Source of the DNA: Kribbella pratensis
GTDB lineage: Bacteria > Actinomycetota > Actinomycetes > Propionibacteriales > Kribbellaceae
Length of the DNA: 64,000 nt
Reading direction: 5' to 3'
Assembly: GCF_004366075.1 (NCBI RefSeq)
Contig: NZ_SODU01000002.1
Span: 1,008,647 to 1,072,646 of the forward strand
Both the position numbers and the translations under genes were made by a program. The notes below the pieces were generated by a model. The model saw only the letters and a list, made by a program, of their open reading frames with translations, was not told where the DNA came from and searched no databases. Of the stretch, positions 30,076-38,954 are shown in pieces. Position 1 is the first letter of the stretch. The number at the start of each line of letters is the position of its first letter.

Positions 30076-32385
30076 TCAGGCCTCACTGCTTAACAGTGCG
30101 GAGAGCAGCGCCACCGCGCCGCTCTTGTCGAGTGGGTTGTTCTGGTTCCCACACTTTGGTGACTGTACGCACGACGGGCATCCATCCGTACATTCACAGT
30201 GTGCAATCGCCTCGCGTGTCGCCGTCAACCACTCGCGCGCCGCGGCGTACCCGTGTTCGGCGAAGCCGGCCCCGCCGGGGTGGCCGTCGTACACGAAGAC
30301 CGTCAGTCGGCCGGTGTCGGCGTGGCGGGCGGTCGAGACACCGCCGATGTCCCAGCGGTCGCAGGTGGCGAAGAGTGGGAGTAGGCCGATCGACGCGTGC
30401 TCGGCGGCATGCGCCGCTCCCGGCACGTCTTCCAGCCCGAGGCTCTCGACGGCGGTGTCGGGCATGGTCCACCACACGGCCTTGGTTCGCAGGGTGCGCT
30501 CCGGCAGGTCGAGCGGCTGTTCGTCGAGTACGTCGCCGGTCGCGATCAGCTTGCGCTGGTACGAGATGACCTGGCTCGTCACCTGGACCCAGCCGCGCGA
30601 CAACTCCGCCGTACCCCACGAGCACGTTTCCTCGGTCGCGAGGATGCTGATCTCGGTGACGTCCCGCGCGAAGGTCGTGTAGTCCGGGGAGGCCGGCTCG
30701 ACGACTGCGGCGTGCCCCTCGAGGTCGAGCGAGCGCACCAGGTAGGACTCACCCGCGTGGACGTAGACGGCGCCCTCGTGGACCGATGCATGGGCCGAGC
30801 CGCCGTCGACCGTGCCGAGCAGACGGCCGGTCTGGGCCTCCACGATCTGCACCGTCTTCCCGCCGGCCGACCGGATGTCGATGGCGTCGACGGCTCGCTC
30901 GCGGCGCGTCCAGAACCACCCGTGCGGCCGTTCGCGCAGCGCGCCCTGCCGCACGAGCTGGGCGATCACCTGCGCCGTCGTCTCGCCGAAGACCTCGAAG
31001 TCGTCGGGAGTCAGCGGCAGCTCTTGCGCCGCGGCACACAGCTGAGGCCCGAGCACGTACGGGTTCTCCGGGTTGAAAACCGTAGCCTCCACCGGGCGCC
31101 CGAAGATCGCTGCCGGATGTCGCACCAGGTAGGTGTCCAGCGGGTCGTCCCGTGCGATCAGCAGCGCCACCGCGTCCCCACCGGCCCGGCCTGCGCGTCC
31201 AGCCTGCTGCCAAAGCGACGCGCGTGTACCTGGCCAGCCAGAGAGCAGTACGGCGTCCAGCCCCGCAATGTCGATGCCCAGCTCGAGAGCGTTCGTTGCC
31301 GCGACTCCCGTGAGCTCACCGCTCTGCAGCATGCCCTCGAGCCGCCGGCGTTCCTCAGGTAGATAGCCGGCCCGGTACGCCGACACCTGGTCGATCAGTG
31401 TCGGGTCGACCTCGGCCAGGTTCTCCCGGGCCGTCATCGCGACCGACTCGGCTCCACGCCGCGACCGGACGAAGGCGACCGTACGGACACCTGTGACGAC
31501 CAGATCGGTCAGGAGATCGGCCACCTCGGCTGTGGCGGACCGGCGTACCGGTGCGCCGTTCTCGCCGTGCAAAGAGGTCAGAGGCGGCTCCCACAGGCCG
31601 AACGCGATGCCGCCACGCGGAGAGCCGTCCTCGACCACCTCCACCATCGGCAGCCCGGTCAGGCGCTCACCTGACACGGCCGGCTCGGCCACGGTCGCCG
31701 AGGCGCAGACAAAGATCGGATGCGCCCCGTACTGCGCGCACACCCGACGCAGCCGCCGCAGTACGCCGGCGACATGCGCACCGAAGACGCCGCGGTAGTG
31801 GTGGCACTCGTCAACCACGACGTACTGCAGGCAGCCCAGGAAGCGCGCCCAGCGTTGATGGTTCGGCAGGACCGACCGGTGCAGCATGTCCGGGTTGCTG
31901 AGCACGTACGTCGCGTAGTCGCGCGCCCAGTCGCGCTCGGTCCGCTCCGAGTCGCCGTCCAGCGTCGTGGCCCGCAGACCGGGCACGGAGTACGCCGAGA
32001 CCGCGCGGAGCTGATCGTGCGCGAGCGCCTTGGTCGGAGACAGGTACAACACAGAGGCGGTACGGCGGTGTGGTGAGGCCGCCTGCGCGATGCTCAACGT
32101 GGCGAAGGCCGGCAGCAGGTACCCGAGCGACTTACCGGACGCCGTCCCGGTCGCGACGACCACGTGTTTCCCGGCGTACGCCGCCTCGGCCGTCGCCACC
32201 TGGTGAGTCCAAGGGGCCGTGATGCCGGCGTCCCGCAGCTGGTCGAGGACCTCGGGCGGGACCCAGCGCGGCCAGTCACACGTTTGTCCCACGCGCGGCG
32301 GCACCGACTCGACATGCGTCAGCCGGTCGTCGCGACCGGCGGCCAGGCGCTTCAGGACGGCAGCCGCCTCACCACCTGCACGCAT
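30076..32385 (-). CDS. DEAD/DEAH-box helicase with C-terminal DUF1998 (MrfA/YprA-like)
   Basis: A 769-residue superfamily 2 helicase. Seen in order: Q-like motif TAPWTHQVATAEAAY, motif I VVATGTASGKSLGYLLPAF near residue 80, motif Ia LYLSPTKALAHDQL, motif II VVVDECHHYRG (DECH box), motif III CASATVA, motif V ATNALELGIDIAGLDAVLLS and motif VI QQAGRAGRAG. The C-terminal DUF1998 region ends with four Cys (ECTDGCPSCVQSPKCGNQNN), probably a Zn or Fe-S site. B. subtilis MrfA repairs mitomycin adducts with MrfB; the partner is not seen here. It is the helicase of the helicase/secretion/Tad neighbourhood (Rv3649-like) and is divergent from bldG, exactly as in Streptomyces. Confidence 0.93.
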   Translation of the reverse strand: MRAGGEAAAVLKRLAAGRDDRLTHVESVPPRVGQTCDWPRWVPPEVLDQLRDAGITAPWTHQVATAEAAYAGKHVVVATGTASGKSLGYLLPAFATLSIAQAASPHRRTASVLYLSPTKALAHDQLRAVSAYSVPGLRATTLDGDSERTERDWARDYATYVLSNPDMLHRSVLPNHQRWARFLGCLQYVVVDECHHYRGVFGAHVAGVLRRLRRVCAQYGAHPIFVCASATVAEPAVSGERLTGLPMVEVVEDGSPRGGIAFGLWEPPLTSLHGENGAPVRRSATAEVADLLTDLVVTGVRTVAFVRSRRGAESVAMTARENLAEVDPTLIDQVSAYRAGYLPEERRRLEGMLQSGELTGVAATNALELGIDIAGLDAVLLSGWPGTRASLWQQAGRAGRAGGDAVALLIARDDPLDTYLVRHPAAIFGRPVEATVFNPENPYVLGPQLCAAAQELPLTPDDFEVFGETTAQVIAQLVRQGALRERPHGWFWTRRERAVDAIDIRSAGGKTVQIVEAQTGRLLGTVDGGSAHASVHEGAVYVHAGESYLVRSLDLEGHAAVVEPASPDYTTFARDVTEISILATEETCSWGTAELSRGWVQVTSQVISYQRKLIATGDVLDEQPLDLPERTLRTKAVWWTMPDTAVESLGLEDVPGAAHAAEHASIGLLPLFATCDRWDIGGVSTARHADTGRLTVFVYDGHPGGAGFAEHGYAAAREWLTATREAIAHCECTDGCPSCVQSPKCGNQNNPLDKSGAVALLSALLSSEA

Positions 32386-32576
32386 ACCGGCACCTTAGGC
32401 CCTGGCATGGACACTTGCTCGCTGAGGACCAGCTGAGAGCTGCACGGTCGGATGCACGCGCTTTTTCGGGACGGGAATCGACTTCGGGTGGGCGAGATGA
32501 AAGAGTTTTCGGCAACGGGTCTCACTCACGGTCCGTACATGGTTGAATGCAGCAGTTCACGGGATCGGAGGCCGAA
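32386..32576. promoter_or_regulatory. Divergent helicase-bldG promoter region
   Basis: The 191-bp space between divergent helicase and bldG starts must hold both promoters. Only GGAG (32567-32570) before the bldG GTG is clear. I cannot place -35/-10 hexamers with confidence. Confidence 0.4.
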
Positions 32577-32906
32577 GTGGATCTGTCGCTGACCGCGCGC
32601 GCCGAGGGCGGGCGCACCGTCATCGAGGTTGCGGGGGAGATCGACGTCTACACCGCACCGAAGCTCCGCGAGAAGATCGCCGCGCTCGTCGACGAAGGGG
32701 TCTACGACCTGGTCATCGACCTGGAACGCGTGGAGTTCCTGGACTCCACCGGCCTCGGCGTTCTCGTCGGCGGACTGAAACGGGTGCGCACCCACGACGG
32801 ATCCCTGTCCCTGGTCTGTACCCAGGAACGGCTGCTGAAGATCTTCCGGATCACCGGCCTGACCAAGGTCTTCGACATCCACCCGGACGTCGCCTCGGCG
32901 ATCTGA
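32577..32906 (+). CDS. bldG: Anti-anti-sigma factor BldG
   Basis: A 109-residue STAS-domain protein. The sequence [20 protein letters not shown], then [20 protein letters not shown] and [20 protein letters not shown], is very close to Streptomyces BldG; the Ser of DSTGLG (near residue 57) is the expected phosphorylation site. BldG binds anti-sigma kinases and, when unphosphorylated, frees sigma factors that control development and stress. The GTG at 32577 is chosen over an in-frame ATG at 32547 because GGATCGGAGG lies just upstream and family members begin MDLSL. It is divergent from the helicase and followed by hppA, as in Streptomyces, but the anti-sigma gene that lies between them there (SCO3548) is absent. 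Confidence 0.93.
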   Translation: MDLSLTARAEGGRTVIEVAGEIDVYTAPKLREKIAALVDEGVYDLVIDLERVEFLDSTGLGVLVGGLKRVRTHDGSLSLVCTQERLLKIFRITGLTKVFDIHPDVASAI

Positions 32907-33032
32907 TCACAGCGAAACGGGTCCACCTCACTACGTTCGGTGAACGTTGCGCCCAGGTTCCGGCGCAGGTCTTGCCGGGTCGGCCGGGTATGGCGTAGAC
33001 CACCCTGTCGTCAGGTCTGGTCGGGAACCCGT

Positions 33033-33064
33033 TAGAGTAACCCACCGCGCCAGGCCACTGGCGC
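33033..33064 (+). promoter_or_regulatory. Candidate hppA promoter and leader hairpin
   Basis: TAGAGT (33033-33038) is a -10 candidate about 110 bp before the hppA ATG. A 7-bp perfect hairpin, GCGCCAG-gcca-CTGGCGC (33047-33064), would lie near the 5' end of the mRNA leader. The rest of the 237-bp space from 32907 shows no gene. Confidence 0.4.
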
Positions 33065-33143
33065 TGTGTCGTATTTCCCCAACCCTTCGGTTGCGGCAGA
33101 CGGGGGCCGTCAAGCCTGGATGGGTTGCCTACAAGGAGGACGG

Positions 33144-35447
33144 ATGTCCGCGCTGCTTGCTCCACAAGCGGTGGATCTTTCGTCGAGCAACACCACACTG
33201 GTGATCGTCGTCGGGGTGATCGCGATTCTCGCGGTCGTCATCGCGATGGTCTTCCGGGGCCAGGTGCTTGCCGCGAACGATGGCACCGAGAACATGAAAA
33301 CGATCGCCGCGGCGGTTCAGGAAGGCGCCTCGGCGTACCTGAACCGGCAGTTCCGGACATTGTCGATCTTCGCCGTGGTCGCGTTCCTGCTGCTGTTCCT
33401 GCTGCCGGCGCACACCGACGGCGGCAACGAGACCACGCTGAAGATCTTCCGCTCTGTGTTCTTCCTGGTCGGCGCGGGCTTCTCCGCCGCGATCGGCTAC
33501 CTGGGCATGTGGCTCGCGACGCGCGCCAACGTCCGGGTGGCCGCGGCCGCGCGGGACGAGGGCCGCGATCCGGCCATGCGGGTCGCGTTCCGCACCGGCG
33601 GCACCGTCGGCATGGCGACCGTGGGCTTCGGCCTGTTCGGCGCCGCGCTGGTCGTGCTGCTGTTCAAGGGTGACGCCCCGACGGTGCTCGAGGGCTTCGG
33701 CTTCGGCGCCGCGATGCTCGCGATGTTCATGCGGGTCGGCGGCGGTATCTTCACCAAGGCTGCCGACGTCGGCGCCGACCTGGTCGGCAAGGTCGAGCAG
33801 AACATCCCCGAGGACGACCCGCGGAACGCCGCGACGATCGCCGACAACGTCGGGGACAACGTCGGTGACTGCGCCGGTATGGCGGCCGACCTGTTCGAGT
33901 CGTACGCCGTGATGCTGGTGGCCTCGCTGATCCTCGGCAAGGCCGCGTTCGGCGAGCAGGGCCTGATCTTCCCGCTGATCGTGCCGGCCATCGGCGCGCT
34001 CACCGCGGTCCTCGGTGTCTTCCTGACCCGTCCGCGGACCGGCGAGAACGGTCTGCGCACGATCAACCGCGCGTTCTACATCTCCGCGGTGGTCTCCGGT
34101 GTGCTCTGTGCGGTGGCGGCGTTCGTCTACCTGCCGGGCAGCTTCAAGGACCTCACCGGCGCGACCGAGGCGATCGCCGCGCACGACGGCGACCCGCGGC
34201 TGATCGCGACCTTCTCGGTCCTCATCGGCATCGTGCTGGCGGCGATCATCCTGGCGCTGACCGGCTACTTCACCGGCACCGAGGACAAGCCGGTCAAGGA
34301 CGTCGGCAAGTCGTCGCTGACCGGTGCCGCGACCGTGATCCTGTCCGGTATCTCGGTCGGCTTCGAGTCCGCCGTCTACACCGCCGTGGTGATCGCGGCG
34401 GCCGTGTACGGCGCCTTCCTGGTGGGTGGCACCGGTGTGGTCGCGCTGTTCGCGATCGCGCTCGCCGGTTGCGGTCTGCTGACCACCGTCGGCGTCATCG
34501 TCGCGATGGACACCTTCGGCCCGGTCTCCGACAACGCGCAGGGCATCGCCGAGATGTCCGGTGACGTGGACGGCGAGGCGGCCCAGATCCTCACCGAGCT
34601 GGACGCCGTCGGCAACACCACGAAGGCCATCACGAAGGGCATCGCGATCGCGACCGCCGTACTGGCCGCGACCGCGCTGTTCGGTTCGTACACCGACGCC
34701 ATCCGCACCTCGCTGGCCGAGAACTACGCCAAGTTCGAGGCGGACGCGCTGGTGTTCAACCCGGGCACGCTGGTCGGCCTGATCCTCGGTGCCGCGGTCG
34801 TGTTCATGTTCTCCGGTCTCGCGATCAACGCCGTCGGCCGCGCCGCCGGTGCGGTCGTCTACGAGGTACGTCGCCAGTTCCGCGACATCCCCGGGATCAT
34901 GGAGGGCACGGGCAAGCCGGAGTACGGCAAGGTGGTGGACATCTGCACCCGCGACTCGCTGCGGGAGCTGGCCACCCCGGGTCTGCTGGCGCTGACCGCG
35001 CCGATCGCCGTGGGCTTCGGTCTCGGCGCCGCGGCGCTGGCCGGCTACCTGGCCGGTGCGATCGGCTCCGGCACGCTGATGGCGGTCTTCCTGGCCAACT
35101 CCGGTGGTGCCTGGGACAACGCCAAGAAGCTGGTCGAGGACGGCAACCACGGCGGCAAGGGCTCGCCCGCGCACGAGGCCACCGTCATCGGTGACACCGT
35201 CGGTGACCCGTTCAAGGACACCGCCGGTCCCGCCATCAACCCGCTGATCAAGGTGATGAACCTGGTCTCGGTGCTGATCGCGCCGGCCGTGGTGGGGATG
35301 TCGTCGATCGGCGACGACACCAACACGCCGCTGCGGATCGTCATCGCGGTCGTCGCCGTGGTGATCCTGGCCGCGGCCGTGTACGTCTCCAAGCGCCGGG
35401 AGTCGGTCATCTCCGACACTCCGGCCGAGGTGAACGCCGCAGCCTGA
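33144..35447 (+). CDS. hppA: Membrane-bound proton-translocating pyrophosphatase
   Basis: A 767-residue integral membrane protein with about 15-16 helices that couples pyrophosphate hydrolysis to proton pumping. The substrate site is DVGADLVGKVEQNIPEDDPR followed by NAATIADNVGDNVGDCAGMA (residues ~210-250) with its array of Asp ligands, and near the C-terminus the second Asp cluster GDTVGDPFKDTAGPAINPLI. The segment GNTTKAITKG carries Lys where K+-dependent enzymes have Ala, which marks the K+-independent class. AGGAGGA precedes the ATG at 33144. It recycles biosynthetic pyrophosphate; synteny with bldG and topA is conserved. A perfect terminator follows at 35465. Confidence 0.97.
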   Translation: MSALLAPQAVDLSSSNTTLVIVVGVIAILAVVIAMVFRGQVLAANDGTENMKTIAAAVQEGASAYLNRQFRTLSIFAVVAFLLLFLLPAHTDGGNETTLKIFRSVFFLVGAGFSAAIGYLGMWLATRANVRVAAAARDEGRDPAMRVAFRTGGTVGMATVGFGLFGAALVVLLFKGDAPTVLEGFGFGAAMLAMFMRVGGGIFTKAADVGADLVGKVEQNIPEDDPRNAATIADNVGDNVGDCAGMAADLFESYAVMLVASLILGKAAFGEQGLIFPLIVPAIGALTAVLGVFLTRPRTGENGLRTINRAFYISAVVSGVLCAVAAFVYLPGSFKDLTGATEAIAAHDGDPRLIATFSVLIGIVLAAIILALTGYFTGTEDKPVKDVGKSSLTGAATVILSGISVGFESAVYTAVVIAAAVYGAFLVGGTGVVALFAIALAGCGLLTTVGVIVAMDTFGPVSDNAQGIAEMSGDVDGEAAQILTELDAVGNTTKAITKGIAIATAVLAATALFGSYTDAIRTSLAENYAKFEADALVFNPGTLVGLILGAAVVFMFSGLAINAVGRAAGAVVYEVRRQFRDIPGIMEGTGKPEYGKVVDICTRDSLRELATPGLLALTAPIAVGFGLGAAALAGYLAGAIGSGTLMAVFLANSGGAWDNAKKLVEDGNHGGKGSPAHEATVIGDTVGDPFKDTAGPAINPLIKVMNLVSVLIAPAVVGMSSIGDDTNTPLRIVIAVVAVVILAAAVYVSKRRESVISDTPAEVNAAA

Positions 35448-35464
35448 TCGCAGGATCTGCCGAG

Positions 35465-35494
35465 ACGGCCCGCCGGTTCCGACCGGCGGGCCGT
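35465..35494 (+). terminator. Terminator after hppA
   Basis: ACGGCCCGCCGGT, loop tccg, ACCGGCGGGCCGT: a perfect 13-bp stem followed by TCCGT, 17 bases after the stop codon. Confidence 0.8.
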
Positions 35495-35527
35495 TCCGTA
35501 TGTCTGGACCCGAACCGTCCGCTCACT

Positions 35528-35533
35528 TACTGT
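35528..35533 (+). promoter_or_regulatory. -10 element TACTGT, leaderless promoter of the sortase fusion
   Basis: TACTGT is followed by six bases and the GTG at 35540. There is no Shine-Dalgarno sequence. The -35 region overlaps the hppA terminator. Confidence 0.45.
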
Positions 35534-35539
35534 CATGGT

Positions 35540-36745
35540 GTGAGGATTGCCCGGGTGTCCGCGCTGCTGCTTCTCGTTGCGGCGGGCGTTCTGGCAATGC
35601 TGCAGCCGGCGAACGCGGCGACACCGCAACCGGATGTCTCCTATCTCAACGCCGCCCACCAGCTCAACCTGACCATCAGCGAGGCCGCCCACACGGCGGC
35701 GGCCAAGGGCCGGACCTCCTGCGTACGGCGGGTCGCCGCCCAGCTGGAACGTGACCATCGCAAGCTTTCCGCACAGGAGCTCGACGTCGCCACGCGGCTC
35801 AATATTCTGCTGCCGACAGCACCTTCGGCGGCCCAGCGTCGCCAGCTCGACGTACTTGCGGCCAAGGCCGGCACCACGGCGTACGACGCCGCCTGGCTGG
35901 CCTTCCAGCGTCAGGAGCACCAGCAGTATCTGGCACTGGTAGAAGGCGAGCTTCCGATCAGTGCATCGCCTGCCGTCGAGGCACTGGCCGACGGCGCCAA
36001 GCCGGTCATCCAGATGCACCAGCGCTCGATCACGGGTACCTGTCGCGTCGGGACCACCACTCCGGTGGTGCCGACTGGAGAGGGCGGCCAGCAGGCCGAA
36101 GCCAACCTTGCCCGTACCAGGGCCGCACTGATCCTCATGGGTATCGGAGTGGTGCTGCTTCTGGTCGGCAAGTCGATCTCGCTGAAGCGACGCGTCCTGG
36201 GGATCGCAGCACTCGCGGCGGGTCTCGTGATGATGTTCGGAGGCCAGCCCGCCAACACTGGAAAGGTCCCGGATGCGGGTAAGTCGACCGCGGACCGAGA
36301 GGCCGCTGTACCGCCTGTCCGTCTGAAACTGCCCGGTGTGCTGGAGGCCTCGGTGCAGCCGGTTGCTGCCGGTGGCGACGGTCGGCTGGAGGTACCCAAG
36401 TCGGCCGCTGACGTGGGCTGGTGGGCCGCAGGTGCGGCGCCAGGCTCTGTTGGTGGCACAGTGCTGCTCGCGGGTCATGTGGACACCACTCGCGGGCGCG
36501 GGGTCTTCGCAGCGCTCTCCGGCGTACCGGTCGGCGCCAGGGTCGCGGTGACGGGTGGAGACGGCGGCGAGCACTGGTACCGCATCGTTGCGCGCCGTAC
36601 CTATAAGCAGGAGGCCCTGCCCGCCGACCTGTTCCACGGTGCAGCGAAGCCCCGGTTGGCGTTGGTGACCTGCACGGGTTCGTACGACCGTACGGCGCAC
36701 CGCTACAGCGAGAACCTCGTGCTCTACGGCGTTCCGCTGGACTGA
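35540..36745 (+). CDS. DUF4142 - class F-like sortase fusion protein
   Basis: A 401-residue secreted membrane protein. Residues 1-26 are a signal peptide (LLLLVAAGVLAMLQPANA). Residues ~30-170 match a DUF4142 helical bundle (YLNAAHQLNLTISEAAHTAA to RQEHQQYLALVEGE). Two membrane helices follow (ALILMGIGVVLLLVGKSISL and LGIAALAAGLVMMF, residues ~195-232). Residues ~260-401 are a sortase: catalytic His in LLAGHVDTTRG, Cys in LALVTCTGSYD, Arg in HRYSENLVLYG, the class E/F pattern. Sortases attach proteins to wall or join pilins; joining one to DUF4142 is unusual. GTG 35540 follows a leaderless-type -10. No LPxTG-bearing protein is visible in the window. Confidence 0.82.
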   Translation: MRIARVSALLLLVAAGVLAMLQPANAATPQPDVSYLNAAHQLNLTISEAAHTAAAKGRTSCVRRVAAQLERDHRKLSAQELDVATRLNILLPTAPSAAQRRQLDVLAAKAGTTAYDAAWLAFQRQEHQQYLALVEGELPISASPAVEALADGAKPVIQMHQRSITGTCRVGTTTPVVPTGEGGQQAEANLARTRAALILMGIGVVLLLVGKSISLKRRVLGIAALAAGLVMMFGGQPANTGKVPDAGKSTADREAAVPPVRLKLPGVLEASVQPVAAGGDGRLEVPKSAADVGWWAAGAAPGSVGGTVLLAGHVDTTRGRGVFAALSGVPVGARVAVTGGDGGEHWYRIVARRTYKQEALPADLFHGAAKPRLALVTCTGSYDRTAHRYSENLVLYGVPLD

Positions 36746-37018
36746 CCTTCTGGTAGTCACTTCCAGACCGAAGTACGTCGTACGTCGACTTTCGGCTGAT
36801 GTGCGGGACCCTCCGCATGGGGGATCGTCGGGGTTGTGGTCAGGGGCATAACCGATAGCAGCCGCCCGCGGACCGGCGGCAGAATCAACCCAGGGGTGGA
36901 CACACCGGATCCGCCCGGGGTCCGATGCCCGGCACCCGTCCGGCCTCGATACTGATCTCATCACGACACAACCCGCCCGACCGGGGACACTTCACGCAGG
37001 CGAACGAGGAGCACGGCG
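36746..37018 (+). other. Intergenic region upstream of the ABC-2 exporter
   Basis: 273 bp without a gene. GTACGTCGTACGTCGAC near 36772-36788 contains short direct repeats. GAGGAG lies about seven bases before the ATG at 37019. I cannot define the promoter. Confidence 0.35.
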
Positions 37019-38011
37019 ATGATCGAGGCAAAAGGCCTCACCAAGCGATACGGCGCAACAGTTGCCGTTGACAACCTGTCTTTCGAGGTGAAACCCGGCA
37101 GGGTGACCGGCTTCCTGGGCCCGAACGGGGCCGGCAAGTCCACCACCATGCGGATGATCCTCGGACTCGACACCCCGACGTCCGGCGAAGTCACCATCGA
37201 CGGACAGCGGTACCGCGACCTGCACCGGCCGCTGACCAAGGTCGGCGCGTTGCTGGACGCCAAGTGGGTGCACCCGAACCGCTCGGCGCGGTCCCACCTG
37301 ATGTGGATGGCCGCGTCCAACAAGTTGCCGAAGTCATCGGTCGACAAGGCGCTCGACATGGTCGGCCTGACGTCGGTCGCGAACAAGCGGGCCGGCGCCT
37401 TCTCGCTGGGCATGTCCCAGCGGCTCGGTATCGCCGGCGCGCTGCTCGGCGACCCGGAGGTGCTGCTGTTCGACGAGCCGGTGAACGGTCTCGACCCGGA
37501 GGGCATCGTCTGGATCCGGACCTTCATGCACCGGTTGGCCGACGAGGGCCGCACCGTGCTGGTCTCCAGCCACCTGCTGTCCGAGATGGCGCTCACCGCC
37601 GAGGACCTGGTCGTCATCGGCCGCGGCAAGCTGATCGCGCAGAGCACCACCCAGGAGTTCGTCGACCGCGCCAGCGGTACGACGGTGAAGGTGCGGACGC
37701 CGCAGCTCGACCAGTTCGCCGGCGTGCTGAACCAGCAGCACCTGACCACCCGGATCGAGGACGTCGAGGACCAGGGCAAGGTGCTGTTCGTCGAAGGCGA
37801 CCTGACCACCGACCAGATCGGCGAGGCCGCCGCCGCGCACGGCATCGTGCTGCACGAGCTGACGCTGCAGCGCGGTTCGCTGGAGCAGGCATTCATGCAG
37901 ATGACCGGTGATTCGGTCGAGTACCACGCGCACGAGGAGATCGCCGCTGTGACCTCGCTCGACGCACCCGACGCCGCCGAGGTGGCCGCGGGTCCGAAGG
38001 AGGACAACTGA
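37019..38011 (+). CDS. ABC-2 type exporter ATP-binding protein
   Basis: A 330-residue ATPase of the DrrA/CcmA-like group. Walker A is GFLGPNGAGKSTTMRMILGL near residue 36, the signature AFSLGMSQRLGIAGALLGDP near 130, Walker B VLLFDEPVNGLDPEG, and the H-loop VLVSSHLLSEM. The C-terminal ~100 residues form a regulatory extension ending in an acidic tail. The downstream permease gene starts one base after the stop. Such pairs export antibiotics, lipids or peptides; the substrate is unknown. It is unrelated to the CUT1 importer at 23.7-28 kb. Confidence 0.92.
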   Translation: MIEAKGLTKRYGATVAVDNLSFEVKPGRVTGFLGPNGAGKSTTMRMILGLDTPTSGEVTIDGQRYRDLHRPLTKVGALLDAKWVHPNRSARSHLMWMAASNKLPKSSVDKALDMVGLTSVANKRAGAFSLGMSQRLGIAGALLGDPEVLLFDEPVNGLDPEGIVWIRTFMHRLADEGRTVLVSSHLLSEMALTAEDLVVIGRGKLIAQSTTQEFVDRASGTTVKVRTPQLDQFAGVLNQQHLTTRIEDVEDQGKVLFVEGDLTTDQIGEAAAAHGIVLHELTLQRGSLEQAFMQMTGDSVEYHAHEEIAAVTSLDAPDAAEVAAGPKEDN

Positions 38012-38012
38012 C

Positions 38013-38777
38013 ATGTCGGTGATCGCTGTCGAACGCATCAAACTCTTCTCCACCCGCTCACCGTGGTGGTGCATGATCATCGCGGCCGTGCTGACCGTCG
38101 GGTTCGCGGCCTTGACGACCGGCTTCCTGAAGGGCGCCGACGAGCAGCAGGCGACCATCTTCATCACCCAGCCTGGCGCGCAGCTGAGCCAGATGGTGAT
38201 GATGGTGATGGCCGCGCTGGCCGTCACCACGGAGTACCGGTTCGGCACCATCCGGACCAGCTTCCAGGCCGTTCCGCAGCGCGCCGCGCTGCTGCTCGGC
38301 AAGACCGCGGTGGTTGCGTTCCTGGCCGGCGTCATCGGCCTGATCGCGTCCTTCGGCGCCTGGGGGATCGGCAGCCTTTTCGCGAGCAACGCGGACCTGG
38401 CGATCGACACCGGCGCCGAGTGGCGGCTGCTGGCCGGCCAAGGTCTGATCTTCTCGATCTCCGCGGTGTTCGCGGTGGCGGTCGGCATCCTGATCCGGCA
38501 GAGCGCCGGTGCGATCGCGATCCTGATCCTCTGGCCGCTGCTGGTCGAGAACCTGGTCAACCTGATCCCGAAGGTCGGCGACGACCTGGCCAGGTGGGCG
38601 CCGTTCGCGAACGGCAGTTCGTTCCTCAACCAGGGCCAGGACTTCGGTCTGGCCGGACCGGGCGCGGGCGGCAGCGACTTCGCGCTCAGCCCGTGGTGGG
38701 CCTTGCTGTACTTCGCCGGCTGGGCGGCGGCGCTGATGACGATCGCCCTGGTGTCGGCGAGCAAGCGCGACGCCTGA
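38013..38777 (+). CDS. ABC-2 type exporter permease
   Basis: A 254-residue membrane protein with about six helices, beginning MSVIAVERIKLFSTRSPWWC, a pattern common in ABC-2 permeases. An interface segment TEYRFGTIRTSFQAVPQRAA (residues ~70-90), which contacts the ATPase, is conserved in these families. It is co-transcribed with the ATPase gene (one-base gap). Two copies are expected to pair with two ATPases. A long hairpin terminator follows at 38855. Confidence 0.9.
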   Translation: MSVIAVERIKLFSTRSPWWCMIIAAVLTVGFAALTTGFLKGADEQQATIFITQPGAQLSQMVMMVMAALAVTTEYRFGTIRTSFQAVPQRAALLLGKTAVVAFLAGVIGLIASFGAWGIGSLFASNADLAIDTGAEWRLLAGQGLIFSISAVFAVAVGILIRQSAGAIAILILWPLLVENLVNLIPKVGDDLARWAPFANGSSFLNQGQDFGLAGPGAGGSDFALSPWWALLYFAGWAAALMTIALVSASKRDA

Positions 38778-38854
38778 CAAGTCCACCCCGGTCAGCGGTT
38801 GAGGGGCCCCTGACCGGGGCAGGGGCCCGGCCGGGCTGAGGGGTCCTGGTCGCG

Positions 38855-38897
38855 ACGGCCCGTGGTGCATCCGGTCTCCGGATGAACCACGGGCCGT
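38855..38897 (+). terminator. Terminator after the ABC-2 exporter
   Basis: ACGGCCCGTGGT-g-CATCCGG, loop tct, CCGGATG-a-ACCACGGGCCGT: 19 paired bases with one mismatch, then TTTCCC. Confidence 0.85.
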
Positions 38898-38941
38898 TTC
38901 CCGTCCTGATTCGGGCCTGGCCGCGTGGCCCGCCGACGCAT

Positions 38942-38947
38942 TACGGT
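38942..38947 (+). promoter_or_regulatory. -10 element TACGGT, leaderless promoter of the DUF2785 gene
   Basis: TACGGT is followed by seven bases and the ATG at 38955; no ribosome binding site is present. Confidence 0.5.
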
Positions 38948-38954
38948 GCCGCGC

